A stretch of DNA of 64,000 nucleotides from Parelaphostrongylus tenuis. Its lineage: Eukaryota > Nematoda > Chromadorea > Rhabditida > Metastrongylidae. This document shows positions 35,212 through 46,200 of this stretch, one piece after another (the stretch's first letter is position 1; each line of letters begins with the position of its first letter). A program made the translations under genes and the position numbers. Below the pieces are notes generated by a model. It was not told the origin of the DNA. It did not search any database and saw nothing but the letters and a program-made list of their open reading frames with translations. The stretch lies in NCBI GenBank assembly GCA_019055375.1, contig JAHQIW010007087.1, positions 186,001-250,000 on the forward strand, in the 5' to 3' direction.

Positions 35212-36365
35212 GGTACAAGCAACCACTCTGTCTCACTTTCATCGATCTGAAAAAAGCCTCCGATTCAGTGGAAACAGAAGCGGTTATAGAGGCTCTAGAT
35301 AACCAGGGCGTCCCTACTCGGTACATAATAATCCTTTGTGAGCTTTATAAAGATTTCACGACCAAAATATCTCCATTCTACAACAATATCACCATTGACG
35401 TAAGAAGAGGGGTTCGACAAGGCGATACAATTTCGCCAAAACTATTCACTGCCACCCTACAAAACGTCATGCGAACATTAGAATGGGACGAAATGGGAGT
35501 GAAAATTGACGGTCGACAATTAAACTATCTTCGCTTTGCTGACGATATCGTTCTCATAACACCAAACATCAGTCAAGCGGAACGGATGTTGACCGATTTT
35601 GATAACGCCTGTGAAAAGATTGGTCTTCAACTAAATCTAACCGAAACAATGTTTATGAGGAACGGATGGGTTTCGAATGCTCCATTCACGCTCAACGAAA
35701 CGACAATCTCAGAATGCTTCAGTTACGTCTATCTAGGTCGTGAAATCAGCATGATGAACGACCTAGCTCCAGAGTTGAGCAGGAGGAAACGAGCGGCTTG
35801 GAGAATGTTTAAGAGCATCGAAGATGTAGTAAAGAGGACAAAGAACATCCGATTCCGTGCCCACCTTTTCGACTCGACAATTATCCCTGCCCTAACGTAT
35901 GCAGCAGAAACCTGGTCGCTACGTAAGCAGGATGAAAGATCCACTTGGCGTTATTGAACGCGCAGTCAAAAGGTCGATGCTAGGAGTATCCCGTATCTCG
36001 CAAATGAGAGTAAAGAATCCGAAATTCCGACCTACGTCAACGATCGAAAATCAGAGACGCCGTTCTACACGCCAGGATATCGAAAATAATGTGGGCCGGA
36101 CACGTGATGCGCTTCAACGAGAACTGATGGGCGAGAACCGTTACCGACTGGATTCCTCGGGACGTCAAGCGCTCAAACGAAGACCACCGACCCGCTGGTC
36201 CGATTTCTTCACGAAAGCGATAGAAGAAAGATATGATGCTCAGCGAATCCCTAGAGCGAGGAGGACCCACTGGGCTACTCTTGCACGCGATAGAGAAAAA
36301 TGGAAGAGTTGCTGGTACCCGCTCGAGTCACTCGACGATCAACGGGACGACAGGTGATACAGGTG
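35212..36365 (+). pseudogene. 5'-truncated RTE retrotransposon (RT to C-terminus)
   Basis: Starts within the RT domain (LTFIDLKKASDSVETEAVIE). One 229-codon frame from 35268 carries RRGVRQGDTISPKLFTA, the catalytic LRFADDIVLI, TMFMRNGW and YVYLGREI. A frameshift near 35930 moves the rest (VIERAV, SMLGVSRIS, then RRPPTRWSDFF and HWATLARDREKW) to another frame, with further shifts around 36010-36130. The stop is followed within a few bases by acaggtgatacaggtg, a short-repeat tail like the one ending the copy at 63 kb, which is typical of RTE elements. Same subfamily as 63-64 kb. Confidence 0.9.
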
Positions 36366-37002
36366 AACGTGAAAGCTAATAATGCGTAGTATTGACGAGG
36401 TTTTCACTTTGGCGAAAATTACACTTGTTTTCAAGAGAAGAATCTTTTATGACATCGACTTATCCATTTGAATCACTGTTAAATGATCCTGAGCACCTTT
36501 CTAATAAATTTTAAGCCGCTATTCAGCTCACCCGAGAAGCTTATTGAATGAAATGGATCAAGAACTGATGATCAATTAGTGCCTACACTAAGCAGTCATC
36601 TTTCAAAAGATCCTGATCCTCCATTATGGGCTCAAATCCACCTCAAATTTGATTTGTGCGCTTTTCTTGGCCACATTCTATAATTCTGATGAGCAATTCC
36701 TGAACCATGTAGGTTTTTTTTCGATATTTTGAAATCTGATTCTGCTTGATAATGAATCTCTTCGGGTTTTTCAAACACCAGTAAGCAATGATAATTTTTG
36801 AAAATCAAGTACTCTTGAATTTGCACTTTACTGATTCTCGGAATGACCAATAATTCTCACCTTGTTGATAAGCTACACGAGTTTTCATGAATCTTCATTC
36901 ATGCGTGATCCACTCTATTCGATTCGTTTCGATGCGACGGCAACGAAGATGAACACCGGAATAAGAGCAACCGCTGCGGATACTCGACTCGAATCACCGT
37001 AG

Positions 37003-37034
37003 ATCTGATAAAGGCGAAAACGCCGAAACGTCAG
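37003..37034 (+). ncRNA. Hammerhead ribozyme-like motif (Penelope type)
   Basis: CTGATAA core (G8 lost), A, GGCG-AAAA-CGCC (perfect stem II), GAAA, CGTC, AG. Followed by aataaatatttgtgaacacct, matching the terminal-repeat sequence at 11.57 kb. Confidence 0.5.
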
Positions 37035-37518
37035 TCACAATAAATATTTGTGAACACCTCGTGTTAGCTCACCAATAAGAACACAAAATCGAATAATCAT
37101 CCCAGGAAATACGACCAGAACAGCTTAGAAAAACGCAAAGGATCTCGCTTGGTGCAGTGAATAGCACATAGACCTCCGGAAATGACAATACCATGTTCGA
37201 AGGGTCACCTGATATTTCGAGTTTTGCTCACCTCTCATCATTTTGCACTTTCATTTCAGATCGTACCATGTCATGACAAAAGGATAGGCAGTAAATCAAA
37301 AAACATTGAATAGTCTGAGAGAATGTTTTGAACCTTTTCAAGGCTGATACTTCCATTTCTTACATACGTTTCGGTATCATTGCTAGCCTCATCAAAGCCG
37401 CACGCCTCACTAGTCACTCCTCATGATAACAGGGATAGAGAAATGTCCAATCTTTATTCGGAATTAATAATATTTTAATGCATTTCGCATTGTTATGATG
37501 TTTTCTATATACCTAAGA

Positions 37519-37674
37519 GAATTGAGTGGTGAGCAAAACCGCGACCTCAGGCGCGAGTCGAACCCGTGTTTCATACTATCCGGGGACGCGAGCTCTAACC
37601 ACTACACCACCGAGGCACATTTACCCGACCACTCATTCTTCAAAATCTCAATGTTTTTGCTCACCACTCAATTC
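37519..37674 (-). mobile_element. tRNA-like element with 20-bp inverted flanks
   Basis: The ends gaattgagtggtgagcaaaa and ttttgctcaccactcaattc are exact inverses. Inside, on the minus strand, 37616 down to 37544 reads as a tRNA: acceptor GCCTCGG/CTGAGGT, D arm with GTAGTGGTTAGAGC, anticodon loop CCGGATA, T arm with GGTTCGA. It is the best example of the terminal repeats of this family. Confidence 0.65.
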
Positions 37675-37804
37675 CAATCTTTATTCTTTCGCTTGTAATG
37701 CCTTTGCCCGCTACTTTGGAGCTCCTACGGGCTCATGGGGCCAATCGGCCATACATCCCTCTATGAGGGAGGTCCGTGTACAACTCCCTCTACCAAAGAA
37801 ATAT

Positions 37805-38162
37805 TTTTTGCCTGATAATCATTATTTGAGCCACGCATGTCAGTGGTCTGTCAATGAGGGCTGACTTATAGAGCTCGATACACGTGTTTCGATCTTGCGA
37901 TCTCGCAGTCGGGCAGTTGCCCTTTCTCGTCTTTTGCTAATCTCTGTGGGTGCCCAGTCCCCACAATAAGAGTTAGCGACGACGTACGTTTTACACTCTA
38001 TGTCCAGTGAAGAACTCACCAAACACAGAGAGTTGTACACTCGAACGTGTATCGGGCTCTATAAGTCAGCCCTAATTGACAGACCACTGACATGCGTGGC
38101 TCAAATAATGATTATCAGGCATATTGAAATTTGAGCTGTGGTCTTAGAAACACTCGAAATGA
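37805..38162. repeat. CACGTG foldback repeat, complete palindromic copy
   Basis: The left half (cataatgattatttgagcc type, from 37810) and right half (to 38125) are inverse: tgagccacgcatgtcagtgg at the left against ccactgacatgcgtggctca at the right. Internal gacgacgtacgttttacac is shared with the 13 kb copies. Confidence 0.7.
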
Positions 38163-38164
38163 AA

Positions 38165-40200
38165 GAAATGTTTTTTTACATGACCTTATCGCATATACTG
38201 TGCAGATCCCAGCACTTAATGCACTGAATTCGTCTCCAAACATATAATCTACGGCTGGTGCAAACTAATCGCGGTTTCAAATTTCGGCTTTTTAGTAGAT
38301 CCCGGTATCAAATGCATACACCGCAGTTAAATTTGCACTAGCTTACTATATAAAGATTTCCAAACAACTCGCGCATTATTGCAGCTGCTATTTGAGGCTT
38401 TCGTCATCTTTACTGATGTCGTAGAATGCTTTTCGAAACGATTCCTAGTACGATCTGGGGGATAGTTGAGCTACGGCGACCTCAAAAAGACGCAACAGAG
38501 CGCTCAGGAAAGCGGCCCAATCTTTCGCTATGATAACGTGCATCCTATCCATCGAGTTACGTCCTCCTTGAAATTCCCCAAGGCAGTTCAGTAGCAGAAA
38601 AAAAAAAACAAGAAACCGGGAGTTATGAGAAATTCTACATTACTGGCTTGTATTACCAACGCAGAAATCATAAATAATTGTTAAGTTCACTCCAATTTTT
38701 ATCTTCGAGTTCAAGCAGATGAATCTCTGTTCTTCAAAGTCTATTTGACCGAAATAATCATATAACTACCTAAAGAACTTAGCTTGTCCAGTCCTCCTTG
38801 TAAAATCTTATGTCTTCAAAACCTACGAATTTTCAGATGTTACTTTTCAAAAGCGGCTCGGATGCTGGATTTTTTCTCGCATGCAATTAGCGAGGTGGTT
38901 GAAGAAATTACAGTCACTTGACAAATGGGTCGTGTCACTCTGTTGTAATGGATAACTCTGCTGATCTAGCAAAAACCTATGACAACCTCTCTAACATCCC
39001 TATGAGAAGTTCCTGTCCAGCGAATGAGATCGGCTTTTCATTCGTTCTCTCCTGATCAGAAAGATCCTCAGGAACGCTGTCACATTAAAAACATTCAATG
39101 TTTTTTGTTCTGACGATTAATGGAAATTTCACTATCACTAGCATTTCTGATGAGTTGAGAACTCAAGGGATTCATATGAGCAATGGGACAAAAAAAAAAC
39201 GAATCAAAATGAAGAGGTTGCAGTGCTATGAGCAGAAAAAACTAAAAACACCAAAAGGGGCGAGATTTATTTGCTCAAAAAATATACGTTCTACTTCAAC
39301 ATAGACATTTAAAAGAAAAGCCAAAATTTCCACTCGAGTCAAATGACTAGTAGACAACTTAAACTCGGATAAGCTGGAGGCCACTCTGTTCCAATAGGTT
39401 GACAAAAAGCGATTATTACCAAGAAGATACACATTTTGATAATAATAAGAATTTAGTTCACTAGAACATCAATTAATCCCAAGACTCAATAGTATCCGTT
39501 CTTACTCGTAAAAGAATCAAATTAACACAGGGAATGTTCACACCATTTCGTTACACTAATGTAAGTAAGAAAAATGCCTAGAAAAAGAATGCAAGTTTTC
39601 ACTGAATAAAAGTAAGAAATGCCACATAACTAGTACCTGAGATCGTGGAAATGTTCAAAGATAAAGAAGCTTTACATCCATCGGAGTTAGAAAAGGCGAG
39701 TAGCGAATGAATTCTGTCACCGAGAAGTCAGTGAAAAATAATAAGACATGTAAGCTCGAAAAAAGAGCGAAAATGACTACAAGTGCTGAGAACATAGAAG
39801 CTTTTAGACCTACAAAATTCTTAACAATATGAGGTTGAATAAATAATTTAATTGGTCAGTCTTAGAATCCAACTTAAGATCACAGACATGTTCCAATGCT
39901 TACCAGCGCTAGTAAAAATGGTCCTTTGTGTGTCAGTTGAGAAAATTATGCATCCAAATAGAAGCATACAAACAGAATAGTGTGTTGGCTATACAAAAAA
40001 GAACAAAAACTGCACCTGTAGGACTAGCATTTCTCGATGAAATTTGATAATAAATTGCTTGTACCTAACAATATCCCTTCGGAAGTGTTTGCAATATTAT
40101 AGTATTTGGAACGAAATCGTTAGATGGACTGTGTTAGTTTTTCGTGATATGAGAAGTTCCATAAGTCCTGCCAGAGGTGTTTCTCCTTAACCCGTCAAAA
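38165..40200. other. 3' flank of the ANKRD13C gene, no gene recognised
   Basis: No UIM-like or other coding exon was found that could extend the ANKRD13C gene. No clear AATAAA on the minus strand close to the stop was identified. Confidence 0.4.
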
Positions 40201-40202
40201 AT

Positions 40203-43200
40203 TCACAGATCTGGAAACCTTGTGGGATCTTCGCGATAAGATGCTGGTACGAGAAAGATCTTATCCGAGATATTCAATCCAACTGCAATTTCTGGAACGT
40301 AATTTTTGCTGATATTGTCGGCAGCAAAGGAATCTCTGCAAAAACAAGCTCAGTTCGTATTTGAAAAAATTGCCCCTCAAATTTTTTTATTTCGGAAAAA
40401 AGAGACAAGTTGACCCTATCCTTTATCTTCTCAGTATCTATCAAAATAGCATAATTACTGCAATCAAATACCATCCTAAAGTGATTGTCGTAACCAAACA
40501 TCATTTCTCGACAATCGTTACTTAGATCCTAGGGTCGTCGTTTTCGATTTGAAAGCCCATATCGTTACAAACTATTAAATTATTGGAAAAATGTCAAATA
40601 TAGAAGAAGTTCAGAGGTTAACTTGGAACGTACCGATGCGAACAGGAAATCCAGGCGGAAGTCTCGCCTCACAAAATCGCCGCAATTTATCGAGATGTTT
40701 AAAGGGGGCGACGATTTCCAGTATGTTAAGTAATACATCAATGTCCATTGGAAAGTCTTCACTCTTGAATGAAGAAAGTCCTAGGAATCTATAACTCTCT
40801 ATTACAAACCTCAGGCGGGAGTGGAACCCACGTTACACCCACACTACCGAGGCTACACTTTGCTACAGTGTAAAAAAGAACGCCCCGCTCTCCTCCCTTC
40901 TCCAAATATGGATGAAACTGGAGAAAACTTATCTTGATTAGCTGACGCGAGGTTGACAAAACAGTTGTAGAAATTCGGCTGACGTTTCGGCGACCCGCCT
41001 TCTTCAGAGCCTGGACGTATATAGTATTAGTCTCTTGTACTAATACTATATACGTCCAGGCTCTGAAGAAGGCGGGTCGCCGAAACGTCAGCCGAATTTC
41101 TACAACTGTTTTGTCAACCTCGCGTCAGCTAATCAAGATAAGTTTTCTCCATTTTCATATATCAATTGATTATGCCGAGGTTTATAGAAAGTCGAACTTT
41201 TGAATTGTTTATGGATGAAACGCCTATACAACTCCCGATTGAGGTTTCAAGTCTTGCACACCACTCAGTCTCAGGAATGACTAAAATGATACATCATTGT
41301 ATCTAAAAATAAGAATAATCACAGAACCTCCGTTTACAAGAGAACTTCTTTTTGCAATCACCAAATTATTCAAGTGATAATCAGTCTTTATATTCAACTA
41401 CGAATAATCGAAACAGAGACTTTTATCGAGATTAATCGGCTTACCATTCCAACCATTGCTGTTAATTGCTTTTCATTCTGCTTCAGAATTTGAGCCCGTC
41501 CAAGAGGAGGAGCTGCTCCAGGGGCGGCACCTACATACTCTTCCCAAGTAGTTGGCATTCGTCCAGGTGGAGGTAATGACTTTCTGTGCTGAAGACTCTG
41601 AAACTGTTCAAACCCTCTAAATTACAGATCGAAAAGATAATTTTCAAATATTGGTACATAGCACAAAAATATAATTTCGAAATAGCTGATAATACCACCT
41701 TAAAATCGTCGTCTCCAACTGCAGCACCATTTGCCAACGATTGCATAAATGATTTATTCTTTTTTATATCGTCGATAGTGAGATGTTCACGTCTTTTTCT
41801 CGAAACTAATTTCATTCCATCCACCAAATAGAAATTCACGTTATAGTCGCCAATTTGTTCCTAAGAGGTTGGAACGAATTGAAAAAATTATATAAATCTA
41901 CGTAAAGAGCACAATTCTTGACCAATTGAACCATTGAAAAATATCTGATGCTTTTCCGTTATCCACCTCCACTTCCAGCTCTTAAGATAAACGTATTTCT
42001 GGTTGTTTTTAAAGTTTGCGTAGTCACTAGTTAGTTTAATTATCGAAGAATTTGAAAATGCACTTTATTTCTAGGTCCTTTTAATGCGTCAGAACAGCTA
42101 AAATTGTGTTCTCATTCATAATTTTTTCGCTAGACAAGAATTTTCCCCATAAACTTTTGAGAACCATTTGCTAGCATAAATCTCGAGTATTTAAATTATG
42201 TCCTTGCTTCTTAAAAAGGACTTCTTAGTGCGATGTAACAAATAAAACAAGATTGGGTTTCGCGAACTTGGCACCGATAAAGCACGGTGGTTTGATGTGA
42301 ATGTTGCGCTGAGCAAAACTTAACATTAATTTAGCTGCTACAGCGCACTGAAATGTCCTTTCCTGAAACCAAATATATCATTGGCATTGCGGAGATTTGA
42401 GCTATCGAACGGTTACTATAATTCTAAAGGAAGTGCTTTCTTCAGCAATAAATAATTGAGTGAGAAACATTATTTTGTTTTGTTGTTACGGTGAAAATAT
42501 AAAGTCATTTGGGAAGTAAAACACCATTGATATTCTTGAGGTTTGACCTAAAGACACCTGCTGAGGCCTGAAAAATCGAACGGTGTGCTTCTCTCAAGGA
42601 ATCGAAAAAACAGTGATGATAACGAAAACAATCCGGATTTGTATTACCCAATTTTCTTTTGGCTTTTGCAGCGTAATAAGAAGCATTTTTTGAAAATTGA
42701 ATACGTTATTGGAATTGCCAAGATTTAAGCTAATGAATGGTTGGTTTCTGAAAGTCTAAAGAAAAAGCTTTCTTCAGGGAAAGGTGTTTGAATGTGGAGC
42801 ATAATTTCTATTTCTGCTGTTACAGCGCAATAATACAGTCATTTGAAATATGAAGCACATTTCCAACTTTTCGAGACTTGATCTATCGAACGATTATTCA
42901 AACATCAGAAAAACCAAAAAATACATTTTTTCCGAGGGCTGGAACTGGGAGCGGACGACGGAAAAGAACTACATATCTTCATAGAAAAACCACCATCCAT
43001 TGGCGTAAGCTTCTCATAGTTATAGGTACATATATACATGAATATATACATGTATATTTGCATATTTACACGTGCATATTTCCACATATACTATGTACAT
43101 GTACATGTATATACACATTCGTATTTATATATGTGTATGTACGTGTACATATGCAAATATTATGTGTACATATATATACGTACAAATACGTATACACAGC

Positions 43201-46200
43201 ACATATGTATATTTTGTATAAACCTATGTTTATATCAGGCTGTTTCAACAGAAATTGCTCAATTCTTCTTGAAAAAAGACTTAGAGAACGACTGGAATAA
43301 CGGAAATAATAAAATAATGTTATTACCTCCCTTGCATGCTTGAAAAGCCATCCAGAAAAGGCTTGCCGAAACGTTATTGTCTTTGTCGACATCTAAAAAC
43401 TCTTGCGTAAGAAACGAATGGACTTGAGTTGTAGATGGGAGATACTTTGGATAGAACTCTCGCTTAACATTGCAATCACTATTAAATTCAAGGACATAAA
43501 AAAATTTTACGCCTACCAGGCCTAAATTGCAAATGAAACTTCTATTTGATCCGAAACAAATCCAGAACTGCGTACCTGAGCAGAAACAATGTCGGACGAC
43601 ATAAGAACGTCAACCTCCTCGTCGACTTCTGCTTCGGACTCCTCATGGCGCACCCGTTGGAACACTTGAACATTCATTTCGATTAAATAAAACACAAAAA
43701 ATCGTTGTTACAATTCTGAACAGACTAACAGAGGCAAATCACAACACAGTGATACTTATCTTCGAATTGTTGTCCATAATTATCAACTCGTCGGACTCAT
43801 GCTGAGCTGTGGCGTTGAAAAGGAATGATATATCCCCACGTTCCCATCGACGTTCACTAAAAGAATCCAAATAGGAAGGGAAAGTGGAATTGTAGAATTG
43901 TTAGAAAAAAGGACAAACAAACTGACTTGTAACAAGCATAAAAATGTAAATATTTGAAAAAAAATCATACTTAAAATCAGCAAGTGTGGTGTCCATACGC
44001 AACAGAGTTCCTTTTTTGTAGATTTGGCAAACGTCTGATGGTAACATGCGAGAAAGAAGAGGAACTGAGAAGGAAAAAACTACGACCAATCATAGTGTAG
44101 AGCATAGATGTCAGAATGTGAATTAAAGGACTGATAGAATTTTTTAAGTCTTTAAAGAGGTCTCATATGGCATCTCGAGTGGTAGACAGACGTTTCGACG
44201 TTCTCGCACGCCTCATAAGTAACACGTGCCTCTCGGTCCACCTCTACTATATGTCAACTTACCAGCAGTGAGCCATCGACTGAAAATCACTTTGGACCAC
44301 AACATCGAGTGATCTTTTCACTTGACGTGGAGTTTTGGAGGTTCAGCGCCGATACCATTATTTTGGTTGTAGGGATGATTCGAAAGGCACGTGGTAGTGA
44401 TGAGGCGTGGAAGACGCTGAAACGTACGTCTACTACCAAAATGCCATACCAGACCTCTTGAAAGACTTAAAACATTCTACCAGACTGCATTAATTCTTCA
44501 ACCGAGCTCTCAAAAGAGCCGATTAGAAGGTAAACTAAATTTAAAAGCTATGACTGCACTGACTCCAACTCTGAAAATCCCATTTCAGTTCGAGATAGAA
44601 GTCGCCGATGTCCTCCAACACTTTCACCAGATGTGATTTGCGTGATGAAAGTCCCATACGAGACTGGGTTTTTAGTTTCCGTAACATTTCTGTGACTGAA
44701 AGAATAAACAAAATTGTAGAAAACCATTTGAATAACTCAACTGAATTAGACTATATGATCTGATATAAAAGAAGTCTGGTAGTCACAACGAGGAATTATT
44801 CAAAACATATATACCGATGATGTTATTGATGTGCGAAAATTTTGAGTCAGCTGAGTTTCGAACCTGCATTTCATTCTATCCGGGGCACGTGCTCTGACGC
44901 TATTGCACTACCGACGCCTGTTTTGCCACCACTCTTTCTACGCTACAACGCATCAACCTATCGATGGTGTAAAGGAGTTGACAATGCAACAGGTTAGAGC
45001 ATAGAATACGGTAAGATACAACTTGAATAAGCCAAAAAAAAGATTCTTTTCTGTCATCTAGCGACAAATGAAGAAACAATCCCTTTCGCTAGACAAAGAC
45101 TTTCCACTGCACTTGAAGTAATCATTCGAAAGCTTAAACCTACGGCTACTGCGCTGTGTGGCCTTCTTTGAAAAAGTCTTTTCATAATGCGTAGCAAAAA
45201 TGATACATTTATGTTTCACACACGTACATTTCCTGCAGAACAGAGCACTTTTGACTAGCCGATAGCTTGAGTTTCGCTGGTTCCAACGCTGTGCTTATTT
45301 TCCTGAGATACCACTTTATTGCAGTGTAGCAAGGAAAATAATTTTGAGTTCCACATAGGACAGCATTGATTCTCGACTAATGTATGGAGTGGGCGCAGGT
45401 TGGGGGAGGGGTGGGGGGATGCTGGCCGTGGATTCCATACGGTGATCGGTCGATCGCGTTAACGCGTCACACGTGTGGAGCGCAAATTTTGCTCTTTAAT
45501 TCGGAATTTTCCTCCACTTTGACTCTAACCCCAAACAACACACATGACTCTGATACTTGAAGATTTTACCTATACTTTCATGCGCTTTTAATGCTTTCCG
45601 TGAATTACATGCGTGTAAATATGAAAGCGCACAGAGGGTGTAGAACATAATTCTATTTCGAACGCTACACAATGATTAGGAGGTTCCAAAAAACGCCCAC
45701 ATAGCGTAGTAAGAAGAGATTTGAGCTTTCGAATGATTGCCAACTCTTATAAAAATTCTTGAGAGAAAGATAATAGAAAATAACCAGAAAATTGTAGTAT
45801 TGAAAAAGCAAAGAGAATGAGCAGATCGAAAAGATCAACATACTTATTTGTCTATCACCATAACTGACTGCTTCCATTAACGGATTCCAACCGTCGCAAT
45901 TCTTCACCTTTACCGGAGCGTTATGTGCCAACAACAGAGCAGTCGCTTCTATGAAAACGTCTCCATAATTCAGAATATTACACAAGGAGATAAACAAATC
46001 TACTCGAGAACTTTACCACAAAATCTATTGAAGCAACCCTATGGTAGTTTTTTTTTTTTTGCTGATTTAGTTGATCCCATGAGGTTGGTAAATAGAAATC
46101 ATTCGCCTAACGTTTCTATGAAGCGCGTGGTGCAGTGGTTAAAGGTTCTGTGTCAACGAGGTCAATGCTTCGATCCCGAGCAGGCTCAACAAATATTCCA

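Larger units (their letters stand above)
40919..41151. repeat. Perfect 113-bp palindrome with 7-base loop carrying two hammerhead-like motifs
   Basis: Positions 40919-41031 are the exact reverse complement of 41039-41151 around the loop ctcttgt. Identity falls off just outside. Each arm holds one complete Penelope-type hammerhead-like motif. Located in the ANKRD13C intron between exons 41445-41588 and 40634-40763. Confidence 0.9.

Noticed and set aside
35268..35957. Intact reverse-transcriptase gene
   Set aside because: 5'-truncated in the RT domain and frameshifted before the C-terminus; it is a dead RTE copy.
38165..40200. Downstream UIM exons for the ANKRD13 gene
   Set aside because: The protein ends with the ANKRD13C C-terminal motif, and no UIM-like sequence was found on the minus strand.
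42878..43392. Overlapping ORFs of 101-140 codons on both strands
   Set aside because: Mostly translation of a TACATA microsatellite (Tyr/Ile/Cys-rich). Only the short segment 43327-43392 on the minus strand is a real ANKRD13C exon.
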